Shown: positions 25,070 to 47,800 of the stretch, piece by piece
How the letters are laid out: each line of letters opens with the position of its first letter
Position numbering within the stretch: the stretch's first letter is position 1
DNA from: Desmodesmus armatus
Lineage: Eukaryota > Chlorophyta > Chlorophyceae > Sphaeropleales > Scenedesmaceae
Direction of reading: 5' to 3'
Length of the DNA: 64,000 bases
Assembly (NCBI GenBank): GCA_007449985.2
Contig: VIIQ02000079.1
Coordinates: 186,001 to 250,000, forward strand
Notes under the pieces: generated by a model
Database searches by the model: none
What the model was told of the DNA's origin: nothing
What the model saw: only the letters and a program-made list of their open reading frames with translations
Program-made: the position numbers and the translations under genes

Positions 25070-27451
25070 TCACTGGCACTGGCTGTCGGCCGTGATCTGT
25101 ATGCAGTTTGCTCGGACCGCGTCCTTTTCAATGCCAGCCAAGCCGTCACCGTTGCCTGCTGTTCTGCAATGCTGCTTAGCCAGCGAAACCAGCTCCGTGA
25201 AGTCCTGCAGCAGCATGCAGCAGCCAGCTTCTACCAGCACTGCTGGCTCCTGGCCAGACGTGATGCCAAAGACGGGGATGCCCGCTGCTCGCGCAGCACG
25301 CACGCCTGCAGAAGCACACACCCATCACAGAGGGCACACGGCATCAACCAAAGCAGGACATATGCACACACCCACCAACAAAACGGTCGAGCCCCATCCC
25401 CACAGCAAAGCAAAGCACGCTGGCCTCAGGGCCTGTGTCTGTTGGGCCCATGAAAGCATGCCGGTGTGCAGGCAGCTTCACCTCGACACGGCTTCCACCA
25501 AGGATGCCCTCACAGTGCAGCCCCACAAGGACCCCCCCCCCCCACACACACACACACAACACGCACCCCAAACACACCCACCTTGCCTGAGCTGCATGTG
25601 TCTCCATGTCACCACACTACTTACAAGAGCTCTTGCTCCTTCACCACCGCCCTTTCTCCACCCCCCCCCCCACACACACACACACACGCACCCACCTGCT
25701 GACACCCACTGCACCCTCAGAGAGACACCCAGCCCCACCACCACCCACCTGCGGGGCTGTCCTCAATCACAATCGCCTCATGCGGCTGCAGCCCCAGCAG
25801 CCGCAGCCCTTCCAAGTAAGGGTCCGGGTGTGGTTTGGCCCTCTCACACTCCTCACCCAGCACCACAGCCTCTAAGTAGCTGTCCAGCTGCAATGCTGAC
25901 AGCATCATCAGCGTGTTCTCACGCGGTGCGTTGGTGACTGCTGCCCTGCGCAGCTGCCGGCTGTCAATCCACTGCAGGAACTCTGTCAGCCCAGGCATGC
26001 GCTGCAGCACACTGGCTGGAAAGACGGCAGGCAGGCAGGCGGGCAGGCAGGCAGGCGATGGCGATGGCGCACAGATGGCGACGAAGCGGGGAACGCTGAG
26101 GAAGAGAGTGGGTAAGTTGCACAGTATGGGCTGTTCCCAATTATCAGCATAGCATGCGCAGGGACGTTGCTGGCAAACTCTGGGCGATACACTGGCACAC
26201 CAAGCACTGTGCACTGCTACTGCTGCTGGCGCACGCTTTGCGCCGAAAGGACGCCAACATGTAGGCGGCATATGTTGGCTTCTCACGCTTCCCACACCTG
26301 TACCTTCCTCCCACACACAGGTTGCATTGGCTGGATGCGCTCCCTGTGTCTACACACACGCACTCACGCACACCCTCGACAAACGCACACACCTGCCATG
26401 TCCCTGAAGCGTTGCTCCTTGTCCATGTAGAAAGCAGTGCGCCGTTCCTCAGGCCAGTCAGGAAACAGCTCGGCTGCACACACATAGCCCCACACATGCA
26501 CACAGAGTTGGCCCATGAGTCAGCCACAATGAGGCCTGGGGTGTGGGCCAGTTCTGCACTACAGCGTCAGGGAGCTTCATGTACAATTGTCGCTGTGCTG
26601 GCCATGCCAGCTGCATGCTTTGTGCTTGATAGCTGTGTGCTTGATAGCTGTGTGCTTGATAGCTGTGTGCTTGATAGCTGTGTGCTTGATAGCTGTGTGC
26701 TGTGCCTGCGGTGCGACGCAGTGTCTGCTCAGTGAGGCCACACTAACTGCAGCAGGCAGACGAGCGCAGCTGTACAGCCCCCCCCCCCCCCCCCCCCCCG
26801 CGCGCGCGCGCACGCACGCGCTGGCACTTAGCCATGCCACCACACACACTACACTGCACTGCACACGCACTTGCCTGCTATCTCAGGGTTGTGTCTGCCA
26901 CTGATGTGCTTGCGGAAGAAGGCCTCATCAATTGGCACACCATTCTGGAAGCCCACCTCAACGAGAATGTTTTGAAAGCTGCAGTGGGACCAGCAAAAGG
27001 GGGCAGCAGGCACTATGGTGACTAGGCCAGTCAGCTGCTGTGTTAGTCGGCGTGCATTCAAGCCACGGGCATGCAACTGAAGCCATCACACTGTGCTGTA
27101 ACAGGGGAGTGCAATCAGAGCCACCAGTCAGAATCATCAAACAGCGAGTAACTGTGCTGCTGTCTGCATGCACACACTCGCCACTCACGCCAGTAGGTGC
27201 AGGGGGTCGCTGTTGGTCAGTGTGCCATCTATGTCAAACAGCACACCCTTGATTTCTGATAGGTCTGGCACGGGCGGCGTGATATTGCCAGTCATTGCTA
27301 CAGCCATGCTGCTGCTGCTCCTACTGGAGCTACTTGATGCTACTGCCCTAGTGCTGCTGCGTACAGAGCTTCGTGCTTGTAGATGAGCAACTCTATGGCG
27401 CAACAACACGCGTGCACAGGACCGGGCTGCAAGCATGAGCGCGCTGATCAA
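25070..27451 (-). CDS. SGPP: HAD-superfamily sugar phosphatase, SGPP type
   Basis: Exons: 27451-27189, 26978-26875, 26473-26393, 26015-25749, 25305-25070; 316 residues, all phases consistent. The order of motifs matches plant SGPP (broad-range sugar-phosphate and glycerol-phosphate phosphatase). Motif I is LFDIDGTL (nucleophile Asp73, acid Asp75). The cap contains VGFQNGVPIDEAFF and GRHNPEIA. Motif II is AVTNAP, the motif III Lys lies in ERAKPHPDPY, and motif IV is IEDSPAG. The first 50 residues are Arg/Ser/Ala-rich with almost no acidic residues and look like a chloroplast or mitochondrial leader, which the cytosolic family members lack. Intron 2 uses a GC donor (GCAG|gcaagt), because only this junction keeps the family sequence IAAELFP. 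Introns carry C20, (CA)n and a 15-bp tandem repeat. Confidence 0.88.
26621..26702. repeat. Tandem repeat, 15-bp unit, ~5 copies
   Basis: Unit TGTGCTTGATAGCTG, nearly perfect, located in intron 2 of SGPP between exons 2 and 3. It is followed about 80 bp later by a C20 and (CG)n tract. Confidence 0.9.
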
Positions 27452-28061
27452 GCGTTAATGCGCTAGTGAGCGAGCTGCGAACAATTGGCTTGTGCAGAAG
27501 TGCATGAAGACGTGGTTGAGGAGACATCGAGTTGAAGAACCGGAGACAGCTCATGCAATGCAATGTTTGAAAGTGACAGTGACAGCTTGCCCCCCCCCCC
27601 CTACACACACCCCACCGCTTCTGACACTTGCTATGTCATGTGCAGCGGCCAATGCCGGGCTTAATTTCAAATGCCACCACATCAGCCACCACTGCCACAG
27701 TTGCTGCTGGTCTAGAAAGCATTGCTGCGGGACCATTTGTTCCAGTCAAACCCCAGTTACAGAACACCTGCCAGTGAAAGAATTGCAAACCTGCGCTGCG
27801 ACATCAACAGAACAAGGCAATACGCCACCAACAAAACACAAACGACATAGAAAAGAACAAACCTGAGGAGGGGCAGCACTGCCACCCAACCCCACTGCTG
27901 CGTGGGCGCTATTGCTGCATTGCTGCAGCTGCTGCAGACACCTGGCCTGTGTTAGCCAGGAGAGTCCTAGGCTCTCGGAGAAGCCCTGTGCCTAAGGCCT
28001 TGGCTGCAAAGATACTGTTGCCAACTGCCAGGGTGCATGCAGCAGCTGCTGCAGTGCCAGT
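27452..28061. other. Intergenic between SGPP start and CPN60A stop
   Basis: Both flanking genes are on the minus strand. The region should hold the CPN60A 3' UTR and SGPP promoter. A minus-strand TGTAA (27761-27757) is a plausible CPN60A polyadenylation signal. No gene is seen. Confidence 0.45.
27757..27761 (-). terminator. Possible TGTAA polyadenylation signal of CPN60A
   Basis: TGTAA is the common chlorophyte poly(A) signal. This one lies about 300 nt after the CPN60A stop; the distance is long, so the assignment is tentative. Confidence 0.3.
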
Positions 28062-38429
<10,368 letters not shown>

Positions 38430-38806
38430 TGTGCTTGAGCTTTTTGGACGCGTGTTATTGCTGATATGGCTGCGTGAAAGGTGAAGGACGGCTACCTCAA
38501 TTCCTCAGTCAAGCCCTTCCCAAATTCCGAGTCAATCATTCGTCCCCAGGGTTTCACACAGGACTAACAAGTTGGGCAAGACCTACAGATGGATGAGTAT
38601 GTTTTGAAGCATCCAACCTTATCTTAGCTTCGCTGCTCGATATCGGACCAGCCTCACTTTTGCTGTGCCCCAGCTCAGCACGGCTGGAACCTGCTCTGCT
38701 CGGAGCAGCATCTCTGACGCCTGACAGCAGTTCATTGTGTTTGTGATACCATTCTATCAACGTACCCAAGCGGATCTCGGTCTATTCCCGAGTTTACCAG
38801 CTCAGC
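38430..38806. promoter_or_regulatory. Bidirectional promoter region CPN60A / AFG1
   Basis: Only 377 bp separate the start codons of the divergent plastid chaperonin and mitochondrial AFG1-type genes, so both 5' UTRs and core promoters must lie here. I see no convincing TATA box, and no perfect heat-shock element could be fixed by eye. Sharing of the promoter is inferred from spacing. Confidence 0.45.
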
Positions 38807-41800
38807 ATGCACCTGTCAGCAACCACGTGCTGTCATCGGTTGCAGGCTGCTGTGGCCCAACAGTTATGGCCAGCTGCTGTGGGAGCAGCAGGGTCGGCAG
38901 CTGGAAGGTTCCAGGAGGCTGCTTCAAACTTGCCGGGTGAGCATTCCTGTCCAGCACACACAAACAGGCATTGTCAGCATTGGACAAGCGCAGCAGGACA
39001 CGAACTTTTGGCCCTCTGCTGTATGGGAGGAGGGAAGGGAGGGGAGGGGCAGGCTGTCGCTCCATACGTGCTGTGTGTTGGAGTTAGAGGCTGCCATGAA
39101 ACCACCAAGCAGCGCTGGGGCAAGGCGTGTTCAGTCTGATAGGTCGGTTGGCAAACAAGGTCATGCTGCAGCTCCCCTAACCACCAAAAATTCCCCAAAT
39201 GCCAACGGCAAACCCCAAATAAGTGGTTCACAGTCAGCAGGAACCATCAAGCAGGGAAAGGGGTGCACAGCGCCAGCTGACACAGCAGACCTTGCTGCTC
39301 CTGATCTCCCCTCCTTGCACCTGGTCATACATTGCTGCAGTAGCAACTGCTGCAATTCTACTTCAACCATTGTTGTACCGGCTCCTATATGATTGACCAG
39401 AAGCCGTGGCTGTCGTGTATGCTGTGTGCTGCAACCTCAGGTGACTGCCAGCACCATCAGCAGCAGCAGCAGCAGCCACAACGAATGCAGCATGCACAGC
39501 AGGTGCCGCCGCCGCCGCAGCAGCAGCAGTTACCAATCAGCTTGGCCTTGGCAACTGGGCTTGTCTCCGGTTGGCAGCAGCCGCCACTCAACAGCAGCAG
39601 CAGCAGCAGCAGCCAGTGGCGCACAGCAGCAGTAGCAGCAGCAGCCCAGCAGCAGCACCTCTCACGGCCCTTTAGTAGCTCAGCAGCGGCAACACAGCAA
39701 GCGGAAGCAGTAGCAGCAGCGCAGCAGGCGTCAGTGCCGCTGCCGCCGGACATAGTTGCTGCGCAGGAGGGTCCTGCCCTGCTGTACCGTCAGGGTCTGG
39801 AGTCAGGCATGTACAGGCCAGACCCCCTGCAGCAGGTCACAGTGCAGAAGCTGCAGGTGCGTGTGGGCAGTCGCAGTAAGGTTGCGTCTGGTGTCCATTT
39901 GCCAGATTCTGGCCTCAATTTGCGGAAATTGCCGCAGCAGTCCCAATGCCTTGATCAATGGACGGAAAGGGTGTATGGGTGGGGGGTTGGTTGGAGTTGG
40001 GGATGGGAGGGACGCGTGTGCGTGTGTTGACGGATGGTGTAAGGATGACATGCATGCGGGCCAAGTGGCTGCAACAGCGTATCACACAAACAGTCCACAG
40101 GGACAGGCTAAACTGTGTGTTTGGTGATGGGGGGAGGGGGGGGAAACATGTTTGGGGCAGGCCCATGTATGCCATACCCACGGTGGGTCATTCACTGGGT
40201 GTTAGCTGCTTGGCTGCTGCACAGCAGTGCACTCCTTCACTCTCATCCTTATCTGAGTAAGCATGTGTAAGTGCCCTCCTGTCACTTCCTTCCATTTGCA
40301 GCCACTGGGCTGCTTTTCAGTTGCGGCGGCAGAGGTGATCAGTTGCCTCTTGCATCACGATCCCAAGTCACTGTTGGTCAAAGTTTGTTGCGTGTGGCAG
40401 CAAGCCCGGACTCAGCAGTCGTGCCCAAGCTGCTGCTGCTGCTGTTGTGTTGTTGGTGCGCTTGTGGGCTGCCCGTGCAGGCTGTGTTTGACCACTTGCG
40501 TGAGGCCCACCCTGCCCCCCAGCGCCCCAGTGGGCTCACACTGGTGGACACACTGGGCAGCCAGAAGGCTCAGTCATCATGGTGAGCACAGCAACAGGCG
40601 GGGGGTGTGTGGGGGGGCAACTGGGGGTGTTTTTAATAAGATCACAGAGGCTAAAGCTGCCGTGTCTGTCAACGAAAAGAAGTGGTTAAATGATGCATGT
40701 GCATGTGCAAATGCGGCTAGACGAGCTTCGGGGCCCCCCAACCCTTGGCTCACTGTGACCTGAAGGTGCCAACGGGGGGTGTATACAGTACCAACGGGGG
40801 TTGTATACAGTACCAAATCCTTGCAGTTGTTGGATAGCCTGGAAAACGTCAGAACACAGTTGTTGAAGTAAGGGGGGCTGTACACAGTGCCTACTCCTTG
40901 CAGTTGGAGCATTTTACAGCCCGGGATGTTGAATGGAAGTGTTCTTTTTTTGCTTGACACTGTTTCGAGCAGAAAGGACATGACTCTATGAGGCAGGCAG
41001 GTGGCAGGCTCCTGTAGGGAGGCCCTGTGGTGCCATGCTGGTGTTGTAGTAAGATCGCAGAGGCTGAAGCTGTCGTGTCTGTCAACGAAAAGAAGTGGTT
41101 AGTGATGCATATGGTGCCATGCTGGTGTGACAGGTGCCTAAAACCATGACGATGACTCAAACATTGGATTTGGATACACCCCTTGGTGTCCTAAGCCACA
41201 TGATCTCTGTTGGTCTTGTTGTAGTAAGATCGCAGAGGCTGAAGCTGCCGTGTCTGTCAACGAAAAGAAGTGGTTAGTGATGCATGTGCATGTGCAGCTG
41301 AAGCTAGACGATCTCTGTTGGTCTTGCGTCGGTCCAGCCTCAGCTGCCTGCAGGGGGTGGAGCATGCATGGCTCCAGTGTTACTTGGCGAGCTGAGAACC
41401 CTAGGGCGTGATTGATCAGATAAACAAGACTGCCAGCACCTGCAACATCGGGAACACTGGGGAACGGCTGGGGTGGACAGAGCTGCCACCAATATGTCCG
41501 GCTTGAATAAGTTGTGGGCGATGGTGGCTCAGGCACTGGGTGCTGGATACTGTTTGGGTGTATGCATCAGGTCAGAACAGACCCACCCTGCTACCCCAGG
41601 CAGTTGAGCATCGGGTGTGAGGTAACAACCAGAGCTTCATGCAGCGACCCTCAACAGCACAACTGGCTGCCACTTGAATTTTGGTGTATAGGGGGGGCGG
41701 ACCCCCACCGGCTGGCCACACACGCAATAGCCACTTGACACTTTGCAGAGTTGCTTGTTAGTTGTTGGTATAGGTCATGTACAATTGGGTCACTTGCAGG

Positions 41801-44800
41801 TACCTACAAACACCACCCCTGGCAAGCATGGCGCGCAGTCAACACAGCACGGTTCAGCAGGGGCATCACAACACTGCGGACACCGGGCGATGCAGACTCA
41901 GACAGATTGGTCTGTGCTGCCAAGAACATAGACAATGCAAGCAGGGTGATATGCATGATACTGCAAGTGCCATGCTTGTGAATGCCAATGCTGCTTGCTG
42001 CTGCTAGGAAAGTACAAATGAGCGCGCGGGCAAAGACGAAAATAAAATGTGTTTGTGCTGTTTGCGGTGGAACACTCAGTGTCAGGTCACGGGCTGGCAG
42101 TACTGCTGAGCCGCACCACCGCCCACAAGCATACACTGCCAGTATCGAGGCATCCTACCAAGCTGCCAATATAGAAACCTACTAGCACTTGTGCTGAACA
42201 GCAGCAAAATGCATGTAGCAACATGTGACACAGCCCACAGACACAAAGTGCACAGCTGCTTCAAATACTTGCGGTTCAATGCCATGCACGGGGTGCAAAT
42301 ACATGACCTCTTGCAGGCACAAACGCCGTCCACTCTCACTCTTCGCTCCCCCACATGTCTGCCCCCAAATCGAACACCACGTCACTTCGCTTCCGCCCCT
42401 AGTTGGGTTGGGTCGCAGGCACTTCCAGTCGGCGTATGACCTTTGCTGGGTTCCCTGCCACCACAGTGTAGGGCTCTACGTCCTTTGTCACCACCGCCCC
42501 TGCTCCCACAACTGCATTGTGGCCTATCGTGACCCCAGGGCAGATGATGGCTGCACCGCCTACCCAGCAGTCGTCCCCTATCGTGATGGGTTTGCCGAAC
42601 TCTGGGCCGCGAATGCCCTGCCGCACGTGACCCTCCAGGGGGTGCGTGGCTGCGTAGATCTGAACGTTGGGACCAAGAGGCAACGCTTGCCAATGGTTAT
42701 TCTGCGCCGGGCAGCAGCAATGCAGGGGCGCAAGCATGATCAGCACATGGCATGCTGCTGCGGGAGAGGTACTTGCTGGAACCTCCCCGTGTCTGTCTGT
42801 GCCCACTACACCTGCTTTGTATGCGGCAGTGCGGCAGTAGCAGCTGCTACTGCATCGTGGCTGTATGTACTGTGCATTTGTATTGTCACCCACAATTGGC
42901 CCTGGCATTATGCATGCTGTGTAAAGCCTCAGCTCAGCCTGCACCAGCAGTACTGACGCCTAGCAATACACTTGCTGCGCACGGCATGCTCTGTCAGTGC
43001 CAAGCCCTTGGCATGCAATGCCTCAGCCCAGCCTTGACCAACATCACTGCTACCACAGACCACTTGGCCCATACGAGGTTGGTGCCAGGGCATGCACAAA
43101 AGCTTAATTGTGGGCAGCAGCTTACCTGCAAGCGTCCAGAACCGTGCAACCGAAGTTCATGTAGGATCCGGATCCCATGTGGATGTTGCTGCCATAGTCG
43201 CATGCAAAGGGCGGTTCGATGAAGGGGGGGTCTGCAGCGTCCATGGAGCCCAGCAACTGCTGCAGCAGCTCACTCCGGCCCTCAGGCTGTGATGCAGCAT
43301 CAGACAGGTACAGGCACAGCACGTGAACAGCAGGGACAGCGGAGTTGCCGCCTCCTCCTTCTTGGGCCCAAGGCTGTGGAGCAGCAAAGCGGTTACAGTT
43401 GCATGGCAGCGCACCTGGTGGAGCTGGTTGTACTTGTGCAACAGCTCCTTCGCCCTCTGCCTCTCCTGGAACAGCTCGTCATCAAAGGCTAAGTACAGAT
43501 CCCCAGCCAGCATCTTCTCTTTCTCTGATCGCTTGTCAACTGACCCCATTGTGTGGGCACCAAACTGGGACTGGAGACTGAATCTGGGTTGGTGTCAAGA
43601 GCAGGCAATGCAGTGATTCAATAAGCTTGTAACAAAAAGCCAGCAGGCAATTGTTCGAGACCAAGCAAGACGACACTGCACAGTATCGGAGCTGTCAAAC
43701 TCAGATCAAGGAGGTTTTGTGCGGTGAACAGGGTGTTCACCAATGGTGCTTGCCTGCTTTTGTTTGAAACAGAACTTATACAGACGTCGTCGTGAAAGGT
43801 CGGATCACTCTCGCGCCAACATTGCCTTGTCCGACAGCAGCAGCACATCAGCACTCACTTCACAATGCCCAAGGCTCTGCCTAGTGCTGATGATCCTGGC
43901 CGATCTGGCTGGCAGTGGGAACATGTAAAATCTCAGCTGGCCGAGGAGTACCACAATCCAGCCAAGTGGGAGGCCAACTGCAAAGGTGTGTACAAATTGC
44001 TGCTGCTGCTGCTCCAATGCATGCCACCTGTCAATCAGACCCCGAGCGCTTGAGCAACATACCAGTTCGGCGCCGATCCTCGTTCATGTAGCCGTGTTGC
44101 TCTTTTCGGTGGTGTTTGACACTGCTGCTGGGCCTTTTGAGCAACCATGTCACGCTGCCACTGCACACTGTCTGCGCCCTACACGTGCAGTGGTGCGCGC
44201 TTTCCTTGTGTTCACTGCTGGTGTCATCATCAGCCGCAACTTTGGCGAGGCACTGTTTGTCAGCTGAGGACCGAGGGGACCCGCAGCTCACCATGTCCTG
44301 TCAGCAATTTTTGTGGAAGATCATACCTTGAAGTCTCCCGACCCAGCACGCGTCCAGTGTTTACACTTGTGTTGGGAGAGTTGTGCCAGCAGTTGCAGCA
44401 GGCTGCATCATCCTGAGCTGATGTCTACCAGCCCAGTGCAGTTGCATCCCACTTTCAGCTGCCTCTTGTGCAGTGCAGCACTGGCTTGCCACAGCCAGTA
44501 GGGCTGCTGGAGTTTTATGCTGCTTTGTAAACTGGCTCTCCCTCGGGCATAGTTTGCAGGCATGAGCAAGGGGGCACATGGCTCGTGTAGGTTGCCGGCT
44601 GCTGCGGAGCGGGTGTTGTGCCTGGTCCCCACCCGCATTTGAGCGGATTTGGCAGCAGGCTCTGCATAATGCTTGCAGGTTTGGCTCTGACCTTGTCCTT
44701 TGCATAAGCTGCTTCGACGCCAGCCGTTACTGCCTGGCTGGTTTTTGACAGTGTCTGATGGCTGGCAGCTGTGCTCACTGTGTCGGCAACCATGTGGCTT

Positions 44801-47800
44801 GCCTTCAGGCATAAGCTGTCAGCCTCCTTTGACAGAGGGTGTGGCCGGGGTGTGCTCATTGTGGTATCTAGAAGGTCACCTCTGAAGAGGGGATATCGTT
44901 GGCATCCAACTTGGCCCTCAGCAAGTGACTCATCCATCAAAGATGTAACTTGCCCTTGCGGATGCCCGTGATGCCTGGACTGGACTGTGGACTACAATCA
45001 TGGCAATCAGTCGCAGCAAATCCCTAACCCTAACTTTTCAAGGTCAATTCGCACCTCATCGGGATATCTAACCGTGCTAACAAATCCGTGCTAACAAATC
45101 CTTCCAGACATGACAACCGTCATCCACGTAGGCAAGCCGGAGCGCATTCACTCCTCATAAGCCTGAAATTCAGTAAAATGCCTTGTGCTTGCACCGGGGT
45201 GGGCCCCAGCACACCCCTCAGTCATCCCGAAAGCAGTGGGCCGACGTAGGAGTTTCTTCGTCGATCAAGCCTTATATTGCTCACATCACCATCAACATGC
45301 CGCACATCCCGCAGCGGACGCGTATCAGCAATGGAAAGCTGGCCCTCGCTGCTGGCCTCTGCATCGCCATGATAGGATTGGCTCCTGTGGCACACCTGAT
45401 GCTCAGTCCTGCCTCCAAGGTGAGCCATGGCTGTGTTCTGTGTTTGTCAAATGTGTCAACTGACCACTGCAGCAGGCAGCAAAGCGCATGCAGCGATCAG
45501 GCACTACACCATTCCACAGCACCTCTTGCTGCAGTGGCTGAACCAACTATGTGCTGTTGTAGGTGGACGGCAGCAAGGGTCTGCCGGCACAGGCCTCTAT
45601 GCGTGGGGCATACATCAACACCGGCTCCAGAGACGTGGGGCCAGACCAGTAACAATGATGTCATGAGCAGCGTGAGCAGCGAAGTCGATGTGGTCGTCAA
45701 GCTATCCCTCCCTGAATGTCAGCGGGCACCCCATGAGCCCCTTCTGCCTGCAAGGCCCTGCTGGCACCAGCAGGAGTGCCGCAGCTCTGCTGGCTGCACT
45801 CAGCACAGGGCAGTCGCCTACGTTGCCGACCGCAGTGGGGTCGAGCACTTATCCGGCCGCAGTTGCAGTGGGCTTGTTGGGCTTTGTGGGTTTGTGCATC
45901 CTGCCTGTGTGTGAGAGGCATATGGAGATGTGTGAGCTTGCTGCCGTGTGTGTGCGCGAGCGAAAGGGCTATGGAGAAGTAGTTTGACGTTGCATGCAGG
46001 CAGCCATTTTACCGCTCTCCATTGGCAGCTACGCCAGCCCCCTTTACAGTCACCAATCATGGCCTTCGCACATGCTTGGGGCTGGCAGGGACTCGCTGCC
46101 TTTTCTGCATCCAGCTGCCACAAATATCCCTGCCACAGTCCTTTTGGGGACAGCCTGTGGGACGTGGCGTGTGAGCGTCAATTGTGCTTAGGGCTCCCTC
46201 TCTGTGCCGTTATTTGGCAGCTGTCGGCAGCTGTTGGCAGCTGTCGGTATTGGTTGTCTACAAGTCCATGCACAGTCATGCACAGTGTCAAGTGCTTGCA
46301 ACGGTCTCCTGCTGAGTTGCTTAGCAGCTGTTTGATTGCATGCAATCAATTTTTTTACGTCCCTCACGCACAGCCCTGGCTCAGGTTTGAATATCCCCCT
46401 TCCCTCTTTTTTATCCCTGTTTGTGGGCATCAGTCTTTGGCTGGCCTGCAGACAAAGCAGGCATTGAAGGGACGGCTTGAGTTTTGGGCGGTGTTTTTGC
46501 TGAATACTCTGGTGTCACCGATCTCTGCCCCACACCCAAGTGCTGTCATGCCCACCGACAGGCAGGTGCTGGTTATGCACTGCCTGTCGGTGTTGGCATT
46601 GTGACATGAACAACAGCGTGCAGCTACTGAGCAGCTGCGACATTCAGGTCCTGATGGTTAAATGGTCCAGCACCCTGCTGGGTCATCAGCCACTGGCAGG
46701 GTCTATGAGTCGTGCGTGTGTTGATTGCACTGGGCTGTTGTGTTGTAACCCCTTCCCTGCGAAGAAGTAATGAAAGGGCAATGGAATGTAGAAGGTGTAG
46801 CTGTCGGGCATATGCTGATTGCGTAACTGGGGTATACATGGTCCACACTGACTGCACACCTGGGGTACACATGGTCCGTAATGAGAGCAAATTGGGGTCT
46901 TCATGGTCTTGATTGATTGCACAACTGGGATCACGGTCATTGATGGTCCTTGGTACCACTGGGGGATGACGGCTGATACCACTGGGAAAAATGGCTACGG
47001 AAGTCGCACGTAGTGTCACACCCCAGTCTGACAGGTAGTCATACCCACAGCTGTGCAGCATCAGGTTCACTTACGCCTGCAAGGCATCGACCATGTACAA
47101 TGGATCAATCTCTGCTGCCAGGGTGCCAAATACTTTCACATGTACCATCTGCAGTGTTTCAACTCGTTGAGCCACCATGTGTGACATGCTTCATGCCATC
47201 TTCCCGTGGCACCCTGTGCCTACAACGTAGCCAGGCTTCTGACGTCTTCCCAGTAAATAGCAGTGATGGAGGTTCAACCTGTGCTGTCTCCACTGACATG
47301 CTGTCCATTGTACTGCAATTTGCAAATCAAATTTCTGCCCCCCCCCCCCCCAGGTTCAGTGAGTTGAGCACTTTGATCAAGTCGGGTGCTGGGCTGCACG
47401 GGGATACGCTGCCCAGTGGCCAGCGCAAAAGCGTCCAGGGCCTGTATATGTTTGGTGGCGTGGGCTGTGGCAAGACCATGTTGATGGATCTACTGGTGGC
47501 CTCTGCCCCCAAGGAGTTCCAGGTTGGTGGCAGCATCCCCTGGTCACCACCTTGGCAACACCTGCACACACTTCACGCCACATTGCGTGAATGTGTTTGA
47601 GACATACTAAGAGTCTACGGGATATGCATGAGGGTACACTGCACGCGGATCACATGGGAGGCAGCATCCAACTTGTTGTGGATAGACAGGGTGGGATGCA
47701 TACAGTTATACATACACCCCACCGCCGTGCAGCGTGCATTCAACTGACAGGGGCAGCCTTTTAGTGCATGCACCATCTGACCTGCGTGCCAGGATGAGCA

